This document shows, piece after piece, positions 1 through 7,624 of a DNA stretch of 7,795 nt. The DNA is taken from positions 1 to 7,795 of the forward strand of contig CALDHJ010000145.1 in the NCBI GenBank assembly GCA_937941555.1, given 5' to 3'. Numbering within the stretch: the first letter of the stretch is position 1; the number at the start of each line of letters is the position of its first letter. The position numbers and the translations under genes are program-made. Origin of the DNA: an uncultured Granulosicoccaceae bacterium (GTDB lineage: Bacteria; Pseudomonadota; Gammaproteobacteria; CALCKW01). Below the pieces are notes generated by a model. The model did no database searches. It was not told the origin of the DNA and worked only from the letters and a program-made list of their open reading frames with translations.

Positions 1-1
1 G

Positions 2-961
2 ATTGAGGCTGTGCGCCAGGCCATCGTGAAGTTCGCGCCTTCAGACCAAAACCTGCTTGTGACCGGAGAGACGGGCACGGGCAAGGAGCTAGTGGCGCGC
101 GCCCTGCATTCTTTGTCAGCCCGTGCGGACGGTCCCTTCATTGCCGAGAACGTGGCGGCAATCTCTGCGAACCTGCTGGAGTCTGAGCTGTTTGGGCACA
201 TCAAAGGCGCTTTTACTGGCGCGGACAAAGACAAAAAAGGGCTTGTTGAGCGCGCCGATGGTGGCACTCTGTTTCTCGATGAAATCGGCGACATGCCCTC
301 GGATCTGCAGACCCGGTTGTTGCGTGTGTTGTCCGATGGTGAGTTTTTCCGGGTGGGCGGCTCGCGGCCCTTGCAGTCTGATGTACGCATCGTGGCGGCG
401 ACACACCAGGACCTCGAAGAGCGGGTTGCAAACGGGGAATTTCGCGAGGACCTCTTTCACCGGCTCAATGTCATCCGTCTTCGCGTGCCGCCCTTGCGTG
501 AGCGCCGTGAAGACATCCCGCTGTTGTTGAATCACTTTCTGGGCGAGTCAGCTCGCGAGCTAGGCGTGACGCAGAAAATACCAACCGACGCCGTTGTGGA
601 ATTCCTCGCGACCCTGCCCTGGCCGGGCAATGTGCGACAGTTGGAAAACACCGCCCACTGGTTGACGGTGATGGCCAGTGGCCGCGAGTTGCACCTGGCC
701 GATTTGCCCGATGCGTTACGCGAGCCGGCAGAGGAGAGTGTTACGGCGTCGGGTGAATGGACGGCTCTGCTGAAACAGTGGGCTGAACTCGCCCTCGCAA
801 ATGGCGAGAGCGGCTTGATGCCCGATGCGACCAAGGCGCTTGAACGGTGTCTTATCGGGGTCGCGCTCAACGCCACCGGAGGCCGGCGGCAGGATGCTGC
901 GCGGCTGCTCGGGTGGGGTCGCAACACACTGACGCGCAAGATCAGCGAGCTGGGCATCTGA
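2..961 (+). CDS. glnG: Nitrogen regulation response regulator NtrC (GlnG), 5'-truncated by the window edge
   Basis: This is the C-terminal two thirds of an NtrC-type activator of sigma-54 RNA polymerase. The frame is open to the left edge, so the phospho-receiver domain lies outside; the GTG at 11 is an internal codon. Visible parts in order: Walker A GETGTGKE (nt 65-88), the sigma-54 contact loop GAFTGA (206-223), Walker B TLFLDE (266-283), the [11 protein letters not shown] and [12 protein letters not shown] blocks of the AAA+ domain, and a Fis-type helix-turn-helix at the extreme C-terminus ending [13 protein letters not shown]. That ending, with the preceding RLLGWG, is very close to E. 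coli GlnG and separates it from other sigma-54 activators. In the family, NtrB phosphorylates the receiver under nitrogen limitation, and the ATPase then opens promoters such as glnA. ntrB would be expected upstream, outside the window. The gene is intact to its TGA and converges on the prepilin gene after a 32-bp gap. Confidence 0.93.
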   Translation: MEAVRQAIVKFAPSDQNLLVTGETGTGKELVARALHSLSARADGPFIAENVAAISANLLESELFGHIKGAFTGADKDKKGLVERADGGTLFLDEIGDMPSDLQTRLLRVLSDGEFFRVGGSRPLQSDVRIVAATHQDLEERVANGEFREDLFHRLNVIRLRVPPLRERREDIPLLLNHFLGESARELGVTQKIPTDAVVEFLATLPWPGNVRQLENTAHWLTVMASGRELHLADLPDALREPAEESVTASGEWTALLKQWAELALANGESGLMPDATKALERCLIGVALNATGGRRQDAARLLGWGRNTLTRKISELGI

Positions 962-974
962 CTTGCGCGTCTAG

Positions 975-990
975 CGGATAGCCGTATCCG
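975..990. terminator. Weak hairpin between convergent ntrC and prepilin genes
   Basis: A perfect 6-bp inverted repeat, CGGATA/TATCCG with a GCCG loop, fills half of the 32-bp gap between two converging stop codons. The position suits a shared transcription end, but no T-tract follows on either strand. Intrinsic termination is therefore doubtful. Confidence 0.22.
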
Positions 991-993
991 ATC

Positions 994-1629
994 TCAGAAT
1001 CCGATCCATGCGCCACTGCAGCTCGCCGCATCGCTGTCGATCACCCAGGCATCCCCTGACGCACACTCCGGATTCTGCGGGTAGACGATGAAGGCACCGG
1101 TGCCAGGGTTGCCATCGTCGATCTTGAGGTCGAGTTGCAACAGCGCAGAGGGCGGCACGTTGGCGCCCGTGATCAGGTGCAGCGCGCCGTCTCCCTGGGC
1201 GTCGTTGCTGAGTTTCATGAACCCGCCGTAGGGGTTTGTCGGGCAGGTTGTGGTGGCGCACTCCGTGTCGGCGAGTGCACCCGCGTTGCCGGCGACACCG
1301 TCAAATGTGCCAGCGATGAATCCGCCAGCGGCGAGGTGCTGCCAGACCAACGCCACTTCCTGTGGCGAATTTACCCGACCGTTGCCGTCGCCGTTCTGCA
1401 GTGCGCCATCGAGCTGGGTGTCGGCGGTTGCGAGATCGCCCGGCAGGGCTCTGTAGCGGTCGACAAAGGCGAACCAGGCGGCATTGACACTGTGAATCTG
1501 ATTGGCCATGGCGCGCACGCGCGCGTTCTCGATCAATGCCTGGCCTTTGAGAATGCCGCCGAGCATCAAGCCGACGACCAACAGCACCAGGGCAATTTCG
1601 ATCAAGGTGAATCCGTGTTGGTTTTTCAT
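994..1629 (-). CDS. Type IV prepilin-like protein with class III signal sequence
   Basis: The 211-aa product starts at ATG 1629, chosen because GGAGG lies 6 nt upstream and because this puts the prepilin leader at the terminus; the frame stays open upstream but has no comparable site. The leader is MKNQHG, cut by prepilin peptidase between G6 and F7. Next come FTLIE with the conserved Glu at mature position 5 and a hydrophobic helix to about residue 27. The globular part has a YRALPGD segment (59-65), an Asp/Asn/Gly-rich loop NGDGNG (79-84) that looks like a calcium loop, a DLKIDDGNPGTG segment (167-178), and four cysteines (124, 129, 189, 204) able to form two disulfides. These features match a broad family of pseudopilin-like proteins usually annotated only as prepilin-type N-terminal cleavage/methylation proteins. 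No pilus or type II secretion gene is nearby, so the assembly system must be encoded elsewhere. The exact role is unknown: minor pilin or stand-alone pseudopilin. Confidence 0.85.
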   Translation of the reverse strand: MKNQHGFTLIEIALVLLVVGLMLGGILKGQALIENARVRAMANQIHSVNAAWFAFVDRYRALPGDLATADTQLDGALQNGDGNGRVNSPQEVALVWQHLAAGGFIAGTFDGVAGNAGALADTECATTTCPTNPYGGFMKLSNDAQGDGALHLITGANVPPSALLQLDLKIDDGNPGTGAFIVYPQNPECASGDAWVIDSDAASCSGAWIGF

Positions 1630-1635
1630 GTGGGT

Positions 1636-1640
1636 CCTCC
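1636..1640 (-). promoter_or_regulatory. Ribosome binding site of the prepilin gene
   Basis: GGAGG on the minus strand, 6 nt before ATG 1629. It decides the start: the upstream in-frame extension would add 31 residues and bury the prepilin leader. Confidence 0.8.
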
Positions 1641-1713
1641 CGTTTGCACGCTGACACAGTGACCGCGTGACACGATCACCCGCAACGCAAGTGGCCTCTC
1701 TATTTGTGTAAAT

Positions 1714-1741
1714 CTGGCGCACGCTGCCAGCGCCTGGCGCA
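1714..1741. repeat. Paired CTGGCGCA repeat with inverted GCCAG between, in a divergent spacer
   Basis: CTGGCGCA occurs at 1714-1721 and 1734-1741, 20 bp apart start to start, close to two helical turns. Between them GCCAG (1726-1730) forms an inverted pair with the CTGGC at 1734-1738. This lies in the 170-bp spacer between the prepilin and protease genes, upstream of a candidate -10 for the protease. A dimeric regulator site is possible, but there is no further support. Confidence 0.3.
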
Positions 1742-1764
1742 AACCTGAAACGCAGGCGGTCAGC

Positions 1765-1770
1765 TACACT
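1765..1770 (+). promoter_or_regulatory. Candidate -10 element (TACACT) of the protease gene
   Basis: TACACT matches four of six bases of TATAAT and lies about 30 bp before the GTG start. The 10-mer CAGCTACACT that contains it recurs before hemB (6249-6258). No good -35 hexamer is seen at 16-18 bp. Confidence 0.33.
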
Positions 1771-1799
1771 CCGGCTCTCTTCTGCCGCCGAGGCCTGCT

Positions 1800-2459
1800 G
1801 TGCTGATTCGCCTGTTCACCCGGAGTGTCCTGATCTGGATGGTGTCCGGCAGTGCCATGGCCGCGTGCAGCAGTGAGCGCATCGTCGGCTTGTGGCGGGA
1901 CGCCGTGGTCAAGGTCGAGACCGACGATGGCGCACAGGTGTCGGGCGTTGTGGTGGCGCAGGATCGCGTCGTCACGGTCTGGCATGGTCTCTCTGGCGCC
2001 GGGCGCGCGTCGGCTGTGGTTGCGGGTGAACGGCAGGACGCCGCCATTCTTCATGCAGATACCGAGTCGGATCTGGTGTTGTTGGCGGTGCCGACTGGTG
2101 CGGTCAGCCCCGTCACCTTGCTCGACCGACATTTGGTTGCGGACGAGTCGGTTTGGGTATTTGGCTGGCCGGCTGGCAAATTTCAGACGGTCGGTGAGGG
2201 CCGATACCTCGGCGACTGGCGTGGTTCACTGCGGTTTTCCTCCCTGGTTGCCGCCGGGCAGTCGGGTGGAGCGCTGATCGCCTGCCAGGATGGTCGCGAG
2301 ATGTTGGCAGGGCTGGTCACTGGCTTCGGTGCCGCCGAGCTGGCCGGCAACCTGCAGCGCATCCCGCACATGTCACTTGCCGTCTCAGCAGCCCAACTGC
2401 TTACGTTTTTCAACGGCTCTCACGCGGTGCGCCTGCAGGCTGAATCCCCGGACACCTGA
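1800..2459 (+). CDS. Exported trypsin-like serine protease (HtrA-type fold, no PDZ domain)
   Basis: The 219-aa product begins at GTG 1800, preceded by GAGG at 1790-1793; the next candidate, ATG 1839, would cut the signal sequence in half. Residues 1-22 form a Sec signal with a hydrophobic stretch and AMAA cleavage region, so the protein should reach the periplasm. The remainder resembles a trypsin-fold domain with a plausible triad: His62 in VVTVWHGL, Asp91 in ESDLVLLAV and Ser155 in AGQSGGAL. The usual HtrA forms are TAAHV and GNSGGPL, so His62 is followed by Gly and the oxyanion loop has Gln for Asn. There are only two cysteines: Cys23, right after the signal, and Cys162, near the catalytic Ser. 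They could pair, or Cys23 could be lipidated, although Met at -3 makes a poor lipobox. At this length there is no PDZ domain. Substrate and partners are unknown. It is divergent from the prepilin gene. Confidence 0.78.
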   Translation: MLIRLFTRSVLIWMVSGSAMAACSSERIVGLWRDAVVKVETDDGAQVSGVVVAQDRVVTVWHGLSGAGRASAVVAGERQDAAILHADTESDLVLLAVPTGAVSPVTLLDRHLVADESVWVFGWPAGKFQTVGEGRYLGDWRGSLRFSSLVAAGQSGGALIACQDGREMLAGLVTGFGAAELAGNLQRIPHMSLAVSAAQLLTFFNGSHAVRLQAESPDT

Positions 2460-2478
2460 TCGGACACAAGGACACGCC

Positions 2479-2577
2479 ATGGGTTGCGCCGATTCGTTGT
2501 TGAAACGGGCCGAGCGGCTCTGCGACCTGCATCACCGTGCGCGCTGTGGCGGTCTTGGTACACTCGGGGCGACCTGA
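2479..2577 (+). CDS. Possible 32-residue ORF just upstream of msrA
   Basis: An ATG at 2479 is preceded by AAGGA (2468-2472) at 6-nt spacing and opens a 32-codon frame ending in TGA 2575-2577. The peptide is basic, with three cysteines (3, 15, 23) and a His pair at 18-19. It lies 19 nt after the protease stop and 15 nt before the msrA ATG, in the same frame as msrA. I recognise no family. It may be a short protein, a leader peptide, or chance; a strong ribosome site is its only positive support. Confidence 0.25.
   Translation: MGCADSLLKRAERLCDLHHRARCGGLGTLGAT
2556..2564 (+). promoter_or_regulatory. Extended -10 promoter candidate for msrA-ppk2
   Basis: TG (2556-2557), one base, then TACACT (2559-2564) is an extended -10 arrangement, which in sigma-70 promoters can work with a poor -35. 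Expected transcript start is near 2571, giving a leader of about 20 nt before the msrA ATG at 2593. Confidence 0.42.
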
Positions 2578-2592
2578 TCGCGACGAGACGCC

Positions 2593-3246
2593 ATGAACTT
2601 CTTCACGAAAAGCCGGATGGTCCGCGAGGAATCCGCCCTGCCGGGGCAGCCGGACCCGATTGTCATCGATCGACCTCACACCGTATTGGGGCGAGATCTG
2701 AACCCGCCGTATCCGTCGGCTGCGGAGATTGTCGACCTCGGGATGGGGTGTTTCTGGGGCGCCGAGCGGTTGTTCTGGCATATCCCGGGTGTGCATGTCA
2801 CCGCCGTGGGGTACGCCGGTGGATACACCCCGAACCCGGGCTACCGCGACGTCTGTTCCGGCTCCACTGGGCATACCGAGGTGGTCCGTGTGGTGTTCGA
2901 CCCGGCAGCCGTCCCGCTTGAAACCCTGCTCGGGCATTTCTGGGAAGCCCACGACCCGACTCAGGGCATGCGCCAGGGCAACGATGTCGGCACGCAGTAC
3001 CGCTCGGCGATCTACTGCCAGAGCGAAGACCATCTCGAGCGCGCACGGGCGAGCCGCGATGCTTATCAAAGCGCCCTCGCGGGCAGTGGGGTGCAAGCCG
3101 ACATCACAACGGAAGTCGCGCTTGCCGGTCCGTTCTATTTTGCCGAGGACGATCACCAGCAATACCTCGACAAGAACCCAGGTGGCTATTGCGGGTTGCG
3201 CGGGACGGGCGTGGCCTGCCCGTTGCTGGTCGGGGATGCGACATGA
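2593..3246 (+). CDS. msrA: Peptide-methionine (S)-S-oxide reductase MsrA
   Basis: The 217-aa cytoplasmic enzyme reduces the S epimer of methionine sulfoxide, free or in proteins, using thioredoxin. The catalytic motif GCFWG has its nucleophile at Cys53, and the C-terminal YCG (Cys200) and VACP (Cys209) supply the resolving cysteines, matching E. coli Cys52, Cys198 and Cys206. The blocks [38 protein letters not shown] and [16 protein letters not shown] are characteristic. The N-terminal extension of about 45 residues before the catalytic motif is also present in E. coli MsrA, supporting ATG 2593. The ribosome site is weak. The stop overlaps the ppk2 start in ATGA, so the two genes form an operon with likely translational coupling. 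Confidence 0.97.
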   Translation: MNFFTKSRMVREESALPGQPDPIVIDRPHTVLGRDLNPPYPSAAEIVDLGMGCFWGAERLFWHIPGVHVTAVGYAGGYTPNPGYRDVCSGSTGHTEVVRVVFDPAAVPLETLLGHFWEAHDPTQGMRQGNDVGTQYRSAIYCQSEDHLERARASRDAYQSALAGSGVQADITTEVALAGPFYFAEDDHQQYLDKNPGGYCGLRGTGVACPLLVGDAT

Positions 3247-4121
3247 GTGGCAGGGTGAACAGTCCCTGGCGTGTGCCGGGCCGAGGCAAGTGGTCTCTCG
3301 CCGACACGCCGACACGCCTGGCGGACGAATCTCTCGATCGCAAGGCGCTCAAGAAGAAGCTCAAGGGCGAAGTGAAGAAGATCTGCGCGCTGCAGGAGCA
3401 GCTCTACGCGCACGATCATTTTTCGCTGTTGTGCGTGTTCCAGGCGATGGACGCGGCGGGCAAGGACAGCACGATTCGCGCGGTATTCACAGGCGTCAAT
3501 CCGGCCGGATTTCAGGTCAGCAGCTTCAAGAAGCCCAGCGCCAACGAACTCGATCAGGATTTTCTCTGGCGCAGTGCGCGTGCGCTGCCGCAGCGTGGCC
3601 GGATCGGCGTGTTCAACCGCAGCTACTACGAAGAGTGTCTGGTGGTGCGAGTGCATCCGCAGATATTGCAAGCCCAGCGCCTGCCTCCAGACAGCCTCGA
3701 CGACGGCATCTGGGGCCGACGGCTACGGTCGATTGCAAACCACGAGCGTCACCTTGGCGAGAACGGGACGCAGGTCATCAAGTTCTTTCTCAACGTGTCA
3801 CGCGAAGAGCAGGCCGCGCGCTTTCTCTCGCGTCTCGAAGAGCCTGAGAAGAACTGGAAATTCAGCGAGAACGACCTGAAAGAGCGTGCGCACTGGGATG
3901 CGTACATGGCCGCTTACGAGGACACCTTGCGCAAGACGTCAACCCGGGCTGCACCCTGGTATGCGATCCCGGCGGACGACAAACCGCGCATGCGGTACGA
4001 GGTGGCGAAGGTCATTCGCAAACACCTCGAAGCCTTGCCACTCGCCTGGCCGGAGGTTTCGCCCGATACGCGATCGTCGTTTCGGGACTACGCCGAGCAA
4101 CTGCGCTCAGGCAGCGTCTGA
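3243..4121 (+). CDS. ppk2: Polyphosphate kinase 2 family nucleotide phosphotransferase
   Basis: This 292-aa cytoplasmic enzyme is expected to transfer phosphate from polyphosphate to a nucleoside mono- or diphosphate. ATG 3243 is chosen because it lies in the ATGA overlap with msrA and has GGGGA (3232-3236) 6 nt upstream. The P-loop-like motif is [10 protein letters not shown] (Lys74, Asp75), followed by [18 protein letters not shown] and the Walker B region FNRSYYEE (Arg126-Glu131). The C-terminal half carries [16 protein letters not shown], the [21 protein letters not shown] stretch and the helical lid. Single-domain length and the [13 protein letters not shown] and PEKNWKF wording resemble the group called PPK2-related polyphosphate:nucleotide phosphotransferases (class III, which can act on AMP and ADP). 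The class and nucleotide preference are inferred, not shown. Its last 15 bases overlap the end of the convergent acyltransferase gene. Confidence 0.93.
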   Translation: MSGRVNSPWRVPGRGKWSLADTPTRLADESLDRKALKKKLKGEVKKICALQEQLYAHDHFSLLCVFQAMDAAGKDSTIRAVFTGVNPAGFQVSSFKKPSANELDQDFLWRSARALPQRGRIGVFNRSYYEECLVVRVHPQILQAQRLPPDSLDDGIWGRRLRSIANHERHLGENGTQVIKFFLNVSREEQAARFLSRLEEPEKNWKFSENDLKERAHWDAYMAAYEDTLRKTSTRAAPWYAIPADDKPRMRYEVAKVIRKHLEALPLAWPEVSPDTRSSFRDYAEQLRSGSV

Positions 4122-5225
4122 CGCGCGCGCCATCTTGCGGCGGCCCGGGCGGGATGCCGGGCGGTCGCGTGCCGGCCATGGCAGGCTCGCGCGGCGGCGC
4201 AACGGTGCCATCATGAGCTCTCGCGCGCGTGGCTCGATGATCAGCGCGATAACGCCACACACCGCAAGCAATGCGGTCAGAAAACCGGCCATGAGCACGA
4301 AGCGGTTGACGTCTCCGCCCCAGGTGGTCATGACGGCGTAGCCGGTGTTCTGGTGCAACAGATAGAGCGGATAACTGATAGCGCCAGCACTGGCTGCACC
4401 GGGGATGCGCCAGGCGTTGCCTTTGGCGGCAATCGCCGCGAGTGCCGCAAACGCTGCCAGCGTCAGCAGGGTGGCGACCGTGCCTGACAAGGGCGTGTCA
4501 AGGTAGGCTGAGACATTGGCGGCGTGGTGCCCGGCGTGCAGTGTGTTCAGGGCTGTGCTCCACAACAGCAACACAGCGGTCAGCCGACGGTGTGTGCCAC
4601 TTTGCCACCAGTGCAGGGCACAACCGGCAATGAAGTAGGGTGACCATTCCGGCATCGACAACAGGTAGAGCACCCGCGGCAGGCCGATCAGGTGAAACGC
4701 CGTGGCAAGGCCGAGCAGCGCGATTGCGACCAACGGCAGCCGGTGCAGTTGACGACTCAGCATCAAGCTGAAAATGATCCCGTAGAACATCAGTTCGATG
4801 GTCAGGGTCCAATAGACCCCGTCGACATGCGGCACGCCCACAAAGGTCTGCACCATGCTCAGGTTGACCAGCAAGGTCGACAGTGGCCGCGCCTCGGGGA
4901 CGTCTGGAAAATAGCCCGCTGCAAGAAACCCGATCGGCACGGCGATCCAGTAGGCGGGGTAGAGGCGTGCTGCGCGTGAGACGGTGAACCGCAACGCGTT
5001 GCTGCGTTGCGCACTCTGGAGAATCACATACCCGCTGATCAGAAAGAAAAACGGCACCCCGAGGTAGCCATACTGCAGTAGCTCGGCGGCAGCCGGGAAA
5101 GCGATACCGCCCGTCATCCCGTTTGATGGCCCGTATGCCGTGAAGTGGTAGCCGACAACACACAGCGCGGCGAGCAGGCGTGCAGCATCGAGTGCCGTGT
5201 TGCGCGGTGGTTGTGGGAGTGACAC
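4107..5225 (-). CDS. Acyltransferase 3 family membrane protein (OafA/YrhL-like)
   Basis: A polytopic inner-membrane protein of about 372 aa, probably with around ten helices, of the family that O-acylates (often O-acetylates) sugars of surface polysaccharides or other cell-surface molecules. Numbering from GTG 5225: the N-terminal LDAARLLAALCVVGYHF block carries the conserved His27; GYLGVPFFFLISGYVI follows; SRAARLYPAYW holds the Arg84/Arg87 pair; VYWTLTIELMFY contains the conserved Glu144; and SYPLYLLHQ lies near the last helices. The tail after the final helix is basic and probably cytoplasmic. The start is uncertain: TTG 5237, GTG 5234 and GTG 5225 are all in frame and none has a clear ribosome site; GTG 5225 best fits where the family domain begins. 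It lies 127 bp downstream of aroE on the same strand, so it may be co-transcribed. Nothing nearby indicates its acceptor. Confidence 0.88.
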   Translation of the reverse strand: MSLPQPPRNTALDAARLLAALCVVGYHFTAYGPSNGMTGGIAFPAAAELLQYGYLGVPFFFLISGYVILQSAQRSNALRFTVSRAARLYPAYWIAVPIGFLAAGYFPDVPEARPLSTLLVNLSMVQTFVGVPHVDGVYWTLTIELMFYGIIFSLMLSRQLHRLPLVAIALLGLATAFHLIGLPRVLYLLSMPEWSPYFIAGCALHWWQSGTHRRLTAVLLLWSTALNTLHAGHHAANVSAYLDTPLSGTVATLLTLAAFAALAAIAAKGNAWRIPGAASAGAISYPLYLLHQNTGYAVMTTWGGDVNRFVLMAGFLTALLAVCGVIALIIEPRARELMMAPLRRRASLPWPARDRPASRPGRRKMARASDAA

Positions 5226-5352
5226 GGGAAGCACCAAGGCTGTGGATCTGGAAACTGAAGTCCACGCTTCGTGCCACCTGACGGCTTGCGTGCCACCGGC
5301 TGGCGTGTCGGCTGACAGGGGAGCCAGGAGCGAACGCTTCCGCGGCGTTTTT

Positions 5353-6189
5353 TCAGTGGCTGGCGGCTGCCCGCGTCGCTGCCCGTATCGACTCGAGAAC
5401 CGGATCGACTTCCGGTCGGACACCGCGCCACAGCGAAAAGCTCTCGGCGGCCTGTTCGAGCAGCATGCCCAGACCGTCTGTGGCGTGGGCAGCGCCCTGG
5501 CGTTTGCACCAGGTGACAAATGCCGTGTCCTGCGAGCCGTAGAACATGTCGTAGCAGTGGGCGTTGCGCACGCAGGCCGCGGGCACGGCGGGTACGTCGC
5601 CATCGAGACCGGTTGATGTGCCGTTGATGATCAGGTCGAACGGGGCTGAGTCGATGTCGTCGAGCCCGCACCCGGCAATGTTGCCGAGATCGGCAAACCG
5701 GGCGGCAAGACTGGTCGCTTTGGCGCCGGTTCGGTTCGCGACAAGAATCGATTGCGGATTGGCGTTCAGTAGCGGTTGCAGCACACCGCGCACGGCGCCG
5801 CCGGCGCCGATGATCAGCACCCGTTTGCCCTCGAGTACCACGCCCTGTCGCGATTGCAGGTCGCGCACCAGTCCGACGCCGTCGGTGTTGTGTCCACGGA
5901 TCCGGTTGTCATCGGTCTTGATCAGGGTGTTGATGGCGCCGCCACGCTGCGCCAGTTCGCTGATGTCGTCAGCGATATTCGCTGCCTCTAGCTTGAAGGG
6001 CACGGTTATATTGCAGCCACGTCCCCCGCGCTCGAAGAATGCGGTAACCGCGGCCGGGAAGCCGTCGATTGGGGGGCACTCGGCGGTGTAGCGCAGCGAC
6101 TGCTCGGTCTGGCGAGCAAAGGCGGCGTGGATCTCGGGGGATTTGCTGTGCGCAATGGGGTTGCCGAAAACGGCGTAGTGGTCGGTCAC
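5353..6189 (-). CDS. aroE: Shikimate dehydrogenase (NADP+) AroE
   Basis: The 278-aa enzyme reduces 3-dehydroshikimate to shikimate with NADPH in aromatic amino acid and chorismate synthesis. The start at GTG 6189 puts YAVFGNPIAHSKSP four residues from the terminus and gives Lys66 (NITVPFK), Asn87 (GAINT) and Asp103 (HNTDG) exactly one residue beyond E. coli Lys65, Asn86 and Asp102. GTG 6198 is an alternative three codons upstream; neither has a strong ribosome site, and the frame remains open to GTG 6249. Ser15 and Ser17 should bind shikimate. The cofactor domain has GAGGAVRG, the ANRT motif that reads the NADP phosphate, and NGTSTGLDG. The C-terminal DGLGMLLEQAAESFSLW segment supplies the conserved Gln. 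It is divergent from hemB, and the acyltransferase gene follows downstream. Confidence 0.96.
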   Translation of the reverse strand: MTDHYAVFGNPIAHSKSPEIHAAFARQTEQSLRYTAECPPIDGFPAAVTAFFERGGRGCNITVPFKLEAANIADDISELAQRGGAINTLIKTDDNRIRGHNTDGVGLVRDLQSRQGVVLEGKRVLIIGAGGAVRGVLQPLLNANPQSILVANRTGAKATSLAARFADLGNIAGCGLDDIDSAPFDLIINGTSTGLDGDVPAVPAACVRNAHCYDMFYGSQDTAFVTWCKRQGAAHATDGLGMLLEQAAESFSLWRGVRPEVDPVLESIRAATRAAASH

Positions 6190-6229
6190 GGCGAACACAT
6201 CAGCTGCGGGAGTTGCGTAGTTTAACGGC

Positions 6230-7584
<1,355 letters not shown>

Positions 7585-7624
7585 CGGAGGTGTCGGTGGC
7601 GCAGTGCAGGGTGGGCAGGGGAAA

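Noticed and set aside
116..957. Minus-strand open frames opposite ntrC
   Set aside because: They mirror a strongly conserved AAA+ coding frame and show no protein motif or ribosome site.
2450..2475. Three GGACAC copies after the protease gene
   Set aside because: Short, unevenly spaced (12 and 8 bp) and partly within coding sequence; likely chance.
2575..2577. UGA read through as selenocysteine to extend MsrA
   Set aside because: No SECIS-like hairpin is apparent just downstream, and MsrA from ATG 2593 already matches the full E. coli length.
2410..3315. Long minus-strand open frame opposite msrA
   Set aside because: No recognisable domain or leader; it is antisense to the clearly conserved msrA and is the kind of open frame expected in GC-rich DNA.
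4142..4165. GC-rich inverted repeats near the acyltransferase 3' end
   Set aside because: They lie inside the coding region for a basic Pro/Arg-rich tail and have no T-tract; base composition explains them.
5333..5353. AACGCT/GGCGTT hairpin followed by a T-run on the plus strand
   Set aside because: It has the form of an intrinsic terminator, but no plus-strand gene leads into it; aroE and the acyltransferase are read on the other strand, where the T-run becomes an A-run before the stem.
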